A stretch of DNA of 54,692 bases, from the NCBI GenBank assembly GCA_937873275.1, contig CALMRC010000084.1, positions 1-54,692 on the forward strand, read 5' to 3'. Source of the stretch: an uncultured Spirochaetota bacterium. GTDB lineage: Bacteria; Spirochaetota; Spirochaetia; Treponematales; UBA12059. Position numbers and translations under genes: made by a program. Below the pieces are notes generated by a model. The model was not told where the DNA came from and did no database searches. It was given only the letters and a program-made list of their open reading frames with translations. This document shows positions 1 to 7,895 of the stretch, piece after piece. Within the stretch, counting starts at the first letter, position 1. Each line of letters begins with the position of its first letter.

Positions 1-5
1 GCGGC

Positions 6-416
6 GTGGACTCCAACGCCCTGCACAAGCCCAAGCGCTTCTTCGGCGCCGCCCGGAACATCGAGGGAGGCGGCAGCCTGACCATCATCGCCACCGCCTT
101 GATCGACACGGGCAGCCGGATGGACGAGGTGATCTTCGAGGAGTTCAAGGGCACCGGCAACATGGAGATCAACCTGGACCGCCGACTCTCGGACCGGCGG
201 ACCTTCCCGGCCTTCAACATAAAGAAGTCCGGCACCCGCAAGGAGGAGCTCCTCCTCACGGACGAGGAGCTCCAGAAGATCTGGGTGCTCCGCAAGGTGA
301 TTAATCCCATGGACGATATAGAGATCATGGAGCTGCTGATTGACAGGATGATGAAAAGTAAGAATAATGAGGTCTTCCTGAAGTCCATGAACACCCCGTA
401 CAACGGGAACGACTGA
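6..416 (+). CDS. rho: Transcription termination factor Rho, C-terminal part (truncated by window edge)
   Basis: Rho C-terminal sequence: [52 protein letters not shown]; reading frame open to the window edge. Confidence 0.95.
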   Translation: MDSNALHKPKRFFGAARNIEGGGSLTIIATALIDTGSRMDEVIFEEFKGTGNMEINLDRRLSDRRTFPAFNIKKSGTRKEELLLTDEELQKIWVLRKVINPMDDIEIMELLIDRMMKSKNNEVFLKSMNTPYNGND

Positions 417-513
417 GGGAGGCCGGAGGCGGCCGGATTCGGCACGCCGCCCCGGAGCAAATACCGTCAGAGGCCGGCTTTCAGGCTGCAGCCAGATAGG
501 CGCGGAGGGTACC

Positions 514-717
514 GTGAAGAAGGGCATTCATCCCAAGTACGAACTCACCACCATCACGTGCGCCTGCGGCAACGTCATCGAGACCCGTTCGACGGTAAAG
601 AACATCCAGGTCGAAATTTGCTCGGCCTGCCACCCCTTCTTTACCGGCAAACAGAAGCTCATCGACACCGCGGGACGCGTGGAGCGATTCCGGAAGAAGT
701 ACGGAATCAAGGAGTGA
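514..717 (+). CDS. rpmE: 50S ribosomal protein L31
   Basis: [48 protein letters not shown]; two CxxC-type pairs; GTG start preceded by GGAGG. Confidence 0.95.
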   Translation: MKKGIHPKYELTTITCACGNVIETRSTVKNIQVEICSACHPFFTGKQKLIDTAGRVERFRKKYGIKE

Positions 718-750
718 CGGCGGGCGCCGGGACCGGCGCGCCGCATCGCG

Positions 751-783
751 AAAAAAGCCGCGGAGATTCCGCGGCTTTTTCAT
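751..783. terminator. Bidirectional Rho-independent terminator between convergent rpmE and rdgB
   Basis: AAAAAAGCCGCGGA-GAT-TCCGCGGCTTTTTC: 8+ bp GC stem flanked by A-run and T-run. Confidence 0.85.
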
Positions 784-800
784 TTCCCCCGGGCCTTCGC

Positions 801-1403
801 TCAGGGAAGGGCCGCCAGGGAGCCCAGGATCGAGCGGATCCGGGCCGCCGCCCGGCCCCGATGGCTCAGCCGGTTCTTCCGCTCCAGGGACAGTTCGGCC
901 ATCGAGAGACCTTCCCCGGGCAGGAGGAAGACCGGATCGTACCCGAATCCCTCCCCGCCCCGGGGGGCTTCCAGGAGAAGCCCCTCGCAGGTCTCCTGGA
1001 CCGTGAAGAACCGGTGCTCCGAGACCATCAAGGTCATGGCGCAGACGAAACGGCAGGATCGGTCCCGCCGGCCTTCCATCTCCCGCAGGAGGAGCTCGTT
1101 CTTCTCCCGGGCGGAAAGCACGGTCCGTCCCCCGTCCGGGGAGCCGTACCGGGCCGACTTGACCCCCGGGGCCCCGCCCAGGGCGTCCACGCAGAGCCCC
1201 GAGTCGTCCGCGAGCACCGGGGCCCGGATTAGGTCATACAGAGCCCGGGCCTTCCCGAGGCTGTTTCCCAGGAAGGTAGCCTCCACCTCGTCGTAATCGA
1301 AGGAGATTCCGGATTGAGCGGGTGTCCGGAGCCGGGTTCCCGGGAAGAGTTCCTCGAGCTCCCGGACCTTGTGGGCGTTGTTCGTGGCGATGTGGAGTTC
1401 CAT
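801..1403 (-). CDS. rdgB: RdgB/HAM1 family non-canonical purine NTP pyrophosphatase
   Basis: MELHIATNNAHKVRELEELFPG...VLADDSGLCVDALGGAPGVKSARYG...GFGYDPVFL; start taken at ATG 1403 inside the longer ORF. Confidence 0.93.
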   Translation of the reverse strand: MELHIATNNAHKVRELEELFPGTRLRTPAQSGISFDYDEVEATFLGNSLGKARALYDLIRAPVLADDSGLCVDALGGAPGVKSARYGSPDGGRTVLSAREKNELLLREMEGRRDRSCRFVCAMTLMVSEHRFFTVQETCEGLLLEAPRGGEGFGYDPVFLLPGEGLSMAELSLERKNRLSHRGRAAARIRSILGSLAALP

Positions 1404-1411
1404 GCGGGATT

Positions 1412-2269
1412 CTACCCCGCCCCCGGCCCGGACTGGAAGTCCCGCATCCGCCGGGCGGCGAAGTACACCCCCGCGTCCACGGTACCCTTCGGAATCCCCA
1501 GGACCTCCGCGACCGCCTTGTTGGAGATCGTGAGCCGCATCCGGCGGGTCTCCTCCAGCCTCCTCCGGAACCGTTCCCGCTCCCGCTCGATCCGTTCCCG
1601 CAGCATGGTCCGGACGAACGGGTCCTCCTCCCGGGAAAGTCGACGTTCCAGCACCCGGAGCCGCACCCAGGAGGCGTCCCGGGCGGCCTTGCGGTCCTCC
1701 CAGCGGTCCCGGACGGAAAGAGTCCGGGACCGCGCCCGGGAAAGGCTTCGGGACAGGCGGATTTCGTCGACTCCGAGGGACCGGGCCGCCTGCCGAAGAA
1801 ACCCCTCGTCCGCGGTCCAGGCGCATTTCACGCTCAGGTAGAGGAATCGGGAGCGGAGGGTACTCCGGCGGTAGGGTCCCCGTCCCCGGGACTCCGGCAG
1901 GGGGGATTCGGGATCCCCGGCGAGGTAGTCCGTCTCCGGAGGGTGTTCGGCGCAGAGGGCGGCCTCCTCCTCGAAGACCATCCGCCGATCGAAGGCCCGG
2001 GCGCGGTCCCGCCGCAGCGACAGGGCGAGGAACCGCACCGTCGCCACCAGGTAGGCCGGGAAGTACCCCCGGGCCTCCCGGTACTTCCGGAGGATGGCCT
2101 CGATCCTGCCCGGATACCTCGCGAACAATTCGCCCACGTCGTCCTCGTCCTTCAGTCCGTAGATCCGGGGATTCCTGTACAAGACCCTCGCCATCTCTCC
2201 CAGGGCGTCCCGGAGCCCCTCCCCGGATTCCGCGAGCCTGGCGATGCGCGGAAACGACTCGTTCTCCAT
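1412..2269 (-). CDS. Divergent sigma-70/ECF-like protein (region 2-like and region 4-like segments)
   Basis: N-terminal DEDDVGELFARYPGRI...GYFPAYLVATVRFLALSLRRDRAR resembles sigma region 2; C-terminal NKAVAEVLGIPKGTVDAGVYFAARRMRDF resembles the region 4 HTH; SD GGGAGG before ATG. Confidence 0.55.
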   Translation of the reverse strand: MENESFPRIARLAESGEGLRDALGEMARVLYRNPRIYGLKDEDDVGELFARYPGRIEAILRKYREARGYFPAYLVATVRFLALSLRRDRARAFDRRMVFEEEAALCAEHPPETDYLAGDPESPLPESRGRGPYRRSTLRSRFLYLSVKCAWTADEGFLRQAARSLGVDEIRLSRSLSRARSRTLSVRDRWEDRKAARDASWVRLRVLERRLSREEDPFVRTMLRERIERERERFRRRLEETRRMRLTISNKAVAEVLGIPKGTVDAGVYFAARRMRDFQSGPGAG

Positions 2270-2306
2270 ATGCCCCTCCCGGCCCCTTCGGGCGAGATAG
2301 ACAATG

Positions 2307-2321
2307 GCAAGTTCCGTGCCA
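2307..2321 (-). promoter_or_regulatory. Sigma-54 (RpoN) core promoter, -24/-12
   Basis: Minus strand reads CTGGCACG-GAAC-TTGCC, matching TGGCACG-N4-TTGC exactly; its -12 base lies 38 nt upstream of the ATG of the 1412..2269 gene. Confidence 0.75.
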
Positions 2322-2402
2322 GGAGGCGAATTCGGATTGGGGACGGATGCCGATCCCGATGGGATCAGGAATTACCGGGAAGGGAATCCTCGGAGGGGCT
2401 GT

Positions 2403-3401
2403 TCAGTACTCCGATCCGTTACTTTTCGTTACAAAACACCGGTCGAAGGCTTCCAGCATGCGCTCCCGGACGTCCTCGATCCGGCCTTCGATGGAAAGCC
2501 CCGCGGCCAGCCGGTGCCCGCCGCCTCCGAACTGGGACGCCACGGCGCCGACGTCCACGGTGTCCCGGGACCGGAATCCCACGGTGCAGTTGTTCTCGCT
2601 TTCCTGCCGTATGACGATGGCCGCCTCGACTCCGGCGACGGTCATGAGGAGCTGGTACAGGGTGTCCGAATCCCGACTGGCGATGCCGTACCGGCGGTGG
2701 TCCTCCTCGGTCACGTAGGAGACCAGGAGGCGGCCGTCGAAGTAGGGTTCCGTGCGGGCCAGGATCTCCCCCATCAGTTTCCGGGTGAACAGGGACTTGC
2801 CGCCGTAGATCATGGAGTAGGTCCGCTTGGGGGACGCCCCCCGATCGACCAGTCGGGCGGCGGATTGGAAGGAGTCCGAACCGGCGGCGTCCAGGTGGCG
2901 GAAGAACCCGGTGTCCGTGCACAGCCCGAAGAAGAGGAGCTCCGCCTCCTCCTTGGTCGGAACCTCTCCCATCGACTCGATCAGGGACTGGATCAGCCGG
3001 GTGACGGAGGGCGCGGAGGGGTCGATATACTGGACGTCCCCCGAAGCCTCGCCCGCCGCGTGATGGTCGATGAAGGCGACGGGCAGGGCCGGAAGTTGTT
3101 CCTCCAGACGCCCCACCCGGGACAGGGAGGAGCAGTCCAGGACCACCACGGCCGCGGAAGCCAGGGGCAGGCCGTCCGGTACCCGGTCCAGGAAGGCGTG
3201 CTCGTAGGGCAGGATTTCCGTACGGGTGAAGGGCCCCGAGGACAGCAGGACCGTCCTCTTGCCGATCCGCCGGAGGAAGGTGGAGAGGGCCAGCTGGGAT
3301 CCGATGCAGTCCCCGTCGGGCTCCTTGTGTCCGACGATGAGGAAGACCTCATGGTCGGCGATGAAGGCCGACAGTTCGGGAGGAACGGGTTTGATGCTCA
3401 T
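2403..3401 (-). CDS. nrnA: DHH/DHHA1 family phosphoesterase (NrnA-like oligoribonuclease/pAp phosphatase)
   Basis: VGHKEPDGDCIGSQLAL, FIDHH, and C-terminal GGGGHRLAAG motifs. Confidence 0.85.
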   Translation of the reverse strand: MSIKPVPPELSAFIADHEVFLIVGHKEPDGDCIGSQLALSTFLRRIGKRTVLLSSGPFTRTEILPYEHAFLDRVPDGLPLASAAVVVLDCSSLSRVGRLEEQLPALPVAFIDHHAAGEASGDVQYIDPSAPSVTRLIQSLIESMGEVPTKEEAELLFFGLCTDTGFFRHLDAAGSDSFQSAARLVDRGASPKRTYSMIYGGKSLFTRKLMGEILARTEPYFDGRLLVSYVTEEDHRRYGIASRDSDTLYQLLMTVAGVEAAIVIRQESENNCTVGFRSRDTVDVGAVASQFGGGGHRLAAGLSIEGRIEDVRERMLEAFDRCFVTKSNGSEY

Positions 3402-3472
3402 GGTGCGCCTTTCTGCCGGCCGGCCCGAGATTCAGGAGGATCGCTCGGGATGGATCGCCATCCGCCGGAGCC

Positions 3473-3910
3473 TCAGTACTTCGGGACGATCTCCTCGACC
3501 TTGAACTTGGACTCCACGTCCGGTCCGGGTTCCAGGATGCCCCAGGAGGGATCTTTCGGAAAATCCTTCACGAACAGACGGACGTGGCTGAACTTCCCCT
3601 CCCGGTAGTACACGACCATGTAGGGATGGGAAGGATCGTTGGAACGTATCAGCTGGGCCTTGCCGCCGGCCTTGAACCACTCGATGGGGATATAGGCGTC
3701 CGCGAAGCCCGTCTGACCCACCCGGTACACGACCCGGTACCCCAGGCTGTGCTGGAACACCTTGACCACGTCCAGACGGAAGGGATACATGTCGGACGGG
3801 TCCTTGATCGGGGAGGCCAGGGGGTCGGCCGGCTTGGTTTCCTGGGAGAAGGCGGACGGCACCGCAAGGGTCGTCGCTATAAGGATCGCGGCAACAAGAA
3901 TCCGTTTCAT
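3473..3910 (-). CDS. Secreted hypothetical protein
   Basis: MKRILVAAILIATTLAVPSAFSQETKPADP signal peptide; no domain recognised. Confidence 0.7.
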   Translation of the reverse strand: MKRILVAAILIATTLAVPSAFSQETKPADPLASPIKDPSDMYPFRLDVVKVFQHSLGYRVVYRVGQTGFADAYIPIEWFKAGGKAQLIRSNDPSHPYMVVYYREGKFSHVRLFVKDFPKDPSWGILEPGPDVESKFKVEEIVPKY

Positions 3911-4026
3911 TCCATCCTCCATGACGATCTGGCGTAAGTATAGGACACAACTTTTTTCCGCGCAAGGTCCGCCCGCCCCTTGGACGGCATCTTGCCGTTC
4001 CTTCGGCCTCCCGGCATACTCTGCCC

Positions 4027-4671
4027 ATGGAACCATCCCCCTCCGAAGCGGACCGTGCCCGCGACATCCGGATAGCCCTGACGGCCCTCTGGCCCCGGGC
4101 GGAGCCCCTGCTCCGGTACGGCGACTGCTTCGAACTCCTCGTGGCGGTGGTCCTGTCGGCCCAGACCACGGACGACCAGGTCAACCGGGTCACCCCCGAA
4201 CTGTTCCGGAAGTGGCCCGATGCAGGGCGGCTCGCGGACGCGGACCTCGAAGAGGTGGAGGCCTGCATCCATTCCCTGGGGTTCTACCGAACCAAGGCCC
4301 GCCACCTGATCGGCCTGTCCCGGATCCTCGGGGAACGCTTCGCGGGCAAAGTACCGGACACCCTGGAGGGGCTTCTGGAACTGCCCGGGGTGGGCCGGAA
4401 GACGGCCAACCTGGTGGCCAGCGCCTGTTTCGGCCGCCCGGGCATCATCGCGGACACCCACTTCCTCCGGGTCTGCCACCGCCTCGGGCTCACGGACGGC
4501 CGGGATCCCCTCGCCGCGGAGCGGAGGATCGAGGCCCTGATCGAGCCGGAGTACCGGACAGCCTTCTCCCACGCCGTCAACCGCCACGGCAAGTTCGTCT
4601 GCCGGGCCCGGCGTCCCGACTGCCCCGGCTGCGCGGTCCGGGAGCTCTGTCCCTCCGCGGACCGGACCTGA
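4027..4671 (+). CDS. nth: Endonuclease III
   Basis: ELPGVGRKTANLVAS HhH-GPD and C-x6-C-x2-C-x5-C iron-sulfur motif (CRARRPDCPGCAVRELC). Confidence 0.93.
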   Translation: MEPSPSEADRARDIRIALTALWPRAEPLLRYGDCFELLVAVVLSAQTTDDQVNRVTPELFRKWPDAGRLADADLEEVEACIHSLGFYRTKARHLIGLSRILGERFAGKVPDTLEGLLELPGVGRKTANLVASACFGRPGIIADTHFLRVCHRLGLTDGRDPLAAERRIEALIEPEYRTAFSHAVNRHGKFVCRARRPDCPGCAVRELCPSADRT

Positions 4672-4721
4672 GGAGGGGAAGGCGCGCAAGCGGATCGGGA
4701 CCGCCCCGGCGGATTTACGGC

Positions 4722-6404
4722 ATGCCTTCCGCATCCCTTCCCCGTCCGGACCTTCCCGGCCCGGAGGATCCGATCTCCGCCGCGGCGGAATCCGTCTTCG
4801 GGGTCCGGTACCTCTACCCCTACCAGCGCCTCGTGGTCGCGAACATCCTGGACGCCTTTCCCCGACCGCCCGGCCCCGGCGGGAGCCCGGAGGACCGAAC
4901 GGTGTCCGACGAAAGCCTTCCGGGGGAATCCGCGAGCCCGGACCGCCTGCGGCAGATCGTCTTGTTGCCCACGGGGTACGGCAAGAGCCTGTGCTTCCAG
5001 CTGCCCGCCGTCCTCCTGCCGGGCCTGACCCTCGTCGTATTCCCCCTGCGGTCCCTGATGGCGGACCAGGCCCGGAGGCTCCGGGAGCGGGGCCTGCCGT
5101 GCGCGGTGCTCCAGGGAGGGCTGGACGAGGCGGAACGAAGGTCCACGGAGGACGCCGTCCGTTCCGGGAAGGTCCGGATCGCCCTGGCCAACCCGGAGAT
5201 CCTGAGGACCGAACGCGTATTGACCCTGTTGCGGGCGGCCGGGGTGGCCCACGCGGTCGTGGACGAGGCCCACTGCGTAGCCGAATGGGGGGACGATTTC
5301 CGGCCCGCCTACGAGGACCTCGGCGACATCCTCCGGGCCCTGGATCCCCCCGCCGTCACGGCCTTCACCGCGACGGCCTCCCCGGGAATCCTTTCCCGGG
5401 TCTCGGAGGTCCTCTTTGCCGGGGAGCCCTGGCGCCGGGTGTCCGGCGATCCGGACCGGCCGAACCTGCGCTACCGCTGCATCCCGACCCTCTCCCCCGG
5501 GCATACCCTGGAGCGCCTGGCCCGGGCCCTGCCGAAGCCCCTTCTGGTCTTCTGCTCCTCCCGGGTCGGGACCCAGATCGCCGCGGAACGGCTGGCCCGG
5601 ATCCTGGGAACCCGAGAGGTCCGCTTCTACCACGCGGGGATGACCAAGACGGAGCGCAAGTCCGTGGAGGACTGGTTCCTGCCGTCCCGGGACGGGGTCC
5701 TGACGGCGACCTGCGCCTTCGGGATGGGCATCGACAAACCGGATATCCGGGCGGTCCTCCACGCGGATCCTCCGCCCTCGGTGGAGGCCTATCTCCAGGA
5801 GTCCGGCCGGGCCGGCCGGGACGGCGGAGTCGCCGAGGCGGTCCTGGTCTCGCATCCCCGGAACCGGGAGGCCCTGCAAACAGTGCCGGATCCCCTCCGG
5901 CGACGGCGCCGGGCGGCCGTGCTCGACTATGCGGAAACCGCCTCCCGCTGCCGGAGACAGATCCTCCTGGGTCTCCTGGGCGCCCGGATCGAGGCCTGCG
6001 CGGGCTGCGACGTCTGCGAGGGATCGGCGAACGCTGAGCCGGAGGGACGGGCGGAGATCCTGCGATTCGCGGCGGTCAATTCCGGCCGGTGGGGGGTGTC
6101 CGAGGCTTCACGGCGCTTGGCCGGCCGATCCGGCCCCTGCGCCGGGTCGGGGTCCCTGGACGGATGGGAACCGGACCACGTCGCGGAAGCCCTCGTCTAT
6201 CTGGCCGGCCGGGGGGACCTCGAGGTTCCACGCCGGGGTCCTTGGAAGGGACGGGTCCTTCGTCCCCGGACCCGCCCCCCGGTCTACTCCTCGGGTTCCT
6301 CGGCGGGCTCCTCCGCCGGCTCCGCCGGGGCGACGGGCTGGGGCGCCTTCCGGGGGCGGTTCAGGCGGAAGACGGGGGGCCTGCGCTGGACCAGGGCAAC
6401 GTAG
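4722..6404 (+). CDS. recQ: RecQ-family ATP-dependent DNA helicase (short, HRDC not recognised)
   Basis: PTGYGKSLCFQLPA, VDEAHCVAEWGDDFRPAY, FTATASP, YLQESGRAGRDG, Zn-binding CRRQ...CAGCDVC. Confidence 0.85.
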   Translation: MPSASLPRPDLPGPEDPISAAAESVFGVRYLYPYQRLVVANILDAFPRPPGPGGSPEDRTVSDESLPGESASPDRLRQIVLLPTGYGKSLCFQLPAVLLPGLTLVVFPLRSLMADQARRLRERGLPCAVLQGGLDEAERRSTEDAVRSGKVRIALANPEILRTERVLTLLRAAGVAHAVVDEAHCVAEWGDDFRPAYEDLGDILRALDPPAVTAFTATASPGILSRVSEVLFAGEPWRRVSGDPDRPNLRYRCIPTLSPGHTLERLARALPKPLLVFCSSRVGTQIAAERLARILGTREVRFYHAGMTKTERKSVEDWFLPSRDGVLTATCAFGMGIDKPDIRAVLHADPPPSVEAYLQESGRAGRDGGVAEAVLVSHPRNREALQTVPDPLRRRRRAAVLDYAETASRCRRQILLGLLGARIEACAGCDVCEGSANAEPEGRAEILRFAAVNSGRWGVSEASRRLAGRSGPCAGSGSLDGWEPDHVAEALVYLAGRGDLEVPRRGPWKGRVLRPRTRPPVYSSGSSAGSSAGSAGATGWGAFRGRFRRKTGGLRWTRAT

Positions 6405-6508
6405 CGGAAGACGCTCCACGCCGCCAGGAAGGCGGCCAGGGCGGCCAGGGTCTCCCAGCGCTTGAGGACCTCCAGGGCCAGCCGGAGTTCGGAGAGAAGG
6501 CCGTTCAT
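6284..6508 (-). CDS. Small single-TM protein with acidic Pro/Glu-rich tail, coupled to the PilZ gene
   Basis: MNGLLSELRLALEVLKRWETLAALAAFLAAWSVFRYVALVQ...PAEPAEEPAEEPEE; start overlaps upstream stop (ATGA); overlaps the 3' end of recQ. Confidence 0.55.
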   Translation of the reverse strand: MNGLLSELRLALEVLKRWETLAALAAFLAAWSVFRYVALVQRRPPVFRLNRPRKAPQPVAPAEPAEEPAEEPEE

Positions 6509-7752
6509 GCGGCGCCTCCCGCATGCAGGCGGGCTTCCCCGAGTTCCTCCGGGGACTCCGGATAGGACATCTCGTAGATCCGGGGAAAGAGGGTACGAAG
6601 GTCCTCCGGCCCCAGGTCCTGGAAGGCCACCCCGTAGTACGCCCCGTCCTTGTCGTCGAAGCGCCGGACCACCCGGCCCCGGGCGGTCACGCTCCCGTCC
6701 GAGTAGCCCAACCGAAGGTCCAGCTGGGCTCCCGTCTTGATTCGCATCGCCAGGGCGGTATGGGGTATGGACAAGAGGCATCCGGAGGCGGACAGGTCCA
6801 CGATGGACGCCGCGTGGGGCACGGGCTCGTTGAGTTGGGTAGCCTTGAAGTAATCGTGGGTCTTCAGGTAGAAAGCGAGCACCCGGGAGAACTCCCAGGC
6901 GCAGTCCACGACGGAAAAATCCATGGACACGGGTCGATCCGCCCGGTTCGCCAGATAGACATACCCGACCACGTATTGGTAGTAGAGGATAGGACACCAG
7001 ACCTCGGCGTTGATTCCTCGGCCGATCTTCGTGACCAGGGCATGCTCGAACCGGGATCCATCCACGAGACCCTCGGGTCCCTCGTACTCCTCCGCCATTT
7101 GGGCGGTGACGATCCGGGACTCCGGATACGGATCCGCGGACGGCAGGGGGCTCCGGGTCGAGGGGATGAACAGGGTCTTCCCGAACCGGGTGAGCATGAG
7201 CTCCTCGATACCCTGGGGAACCCGGTTCTTGAAGAGGACGACCCGGCTCTCGCTGGCCAGGTGGCTCGAGCGTTGGCGGAAGCTTTCTATCAAGGCGTTC
7301 ATGGAGCTGATGTCGAAGCCCTCGTGCAGGTCCGGCAGGGAAACGTCGGAGTACTCCCCGCACTGGGGATAGTCCAGGCGCACCTTCTCGTTTTGCAGGG
7401 TGATCTCCAGGGTGAACCCCCGGGGACAGGGCACCCGGGGATGCCTGCGCGCGGGAGAACGGAGGAGCTTCACCGGGTAGGCCAGTACAAGATGGTCCGC
7501 CTCCTGCTTCACGACCTTGGTGGTGAAGGTCATGTCCTTGCCGTGGAAATCGAAATACGCGGACAGGGATTCCCACGGGGCGAAACGCCGGCCGGATTGG
7601 GCCGGCAGATCCATCCAGATGGAATCCTTGCGGAGATCCCGTACCCGGGACGAGAGGCTTTTCCCCGCGCCCTGGAGCCGCAGGGGAATGCCGAGGTTCT
7701 GGGCCTCCTTGAGGATGAACTCCGTTTCTACATGGTTTACCAATTCGGCCAT
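6505..7752 (-). CDS. PilZ-domain protein, putative c-di-GMP responsive
   Basis: RRHPRV (RxxxR) segment and C-terminal PilZ-like ASIVDLSASGCLLSIPHTALAMRIKTGAQLDLRL...ARGRVVRRFDD. Confidence 0.65.
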   Translation of the reverse strand: MAELVNHVETEFILKEAQNLGIPLRLQGAGKSLSSRVRDLRKDSIWMDLPAQSGRRFAPWESLSAYFDFHGKDMTFTTKVVKQEADHLVLAYPVKLLRSPARRHPRVPCPRGFTLEITLQNEKVRLDYPQCGEYSDVSLPDLHEGFDISSMNALIESFRQRSSHLASESRVVLFKNRVPQGIEELMLTRFGKTLFIPSTRSPLPSADPYPESRIVTAQMAEEYEGPEGLVDGSRFEHALVTKIGRGINAEVWCPILYYQYVVGYVYLANRADRPVSMDFSVVDCAWEFSRVLAFYLKTHDYFKATQLNEPVPHAASIVDLSASGCLLSIPHTALAMRIKTGAQLDLRLGYSDGSVTARGRVVRRFDDKDGAYYGVAFQDLGPEDLRTLFPRIYEMSYPESPEELGEARLHAGGAA

Positions 7753-7767
7753 AGCCGCCCCCGGCAG

Positions 7768-7776
7768 AGTATAGCA
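7768..7776 (-). promoter_or_regulatory. Extended -10 promoter-like site for the PilZ gene
   Basis: Minus strand TG-C-TATACT, 16 nt upstream of ATG 7752. Confidence 0.45.
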
Positions 7777-7815
7777 CGCGATTCCCGGGACCGAAAGGGC
7801 GGCGGGAATACGGCC

Positions 7816-7845
7816 TTGAAAGATCCCTTCCGCCCCGGCTATCAT
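7816..7845 (+). promoter_or_regulatory. Sigma-70-type promoter for pgi
   Basis: TTGAAA-N18-TATCAT upstream of pgi. Confidence 0.55.
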
Positions 7846-7895
7846 GAGCGTATCGAAAGGAAACACCGGCATGCCGGTCCTTCCAGGAGGTCCCC

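Noticed and set aside
558-1232. Long GC-shadow ORFs (e.g. 558..1232 +, 1322..2614 +, 2304..3608 +, 23904..26129 +, 41073..42980 +, 48810..51416 +)
   Set aside because: They are antisense or out-of-frame shadows of clearly recognisable genes, with Arg/Pro/Gly-rich or His/Gly/Asp-rich composition typical of high-GC non-coding frames.
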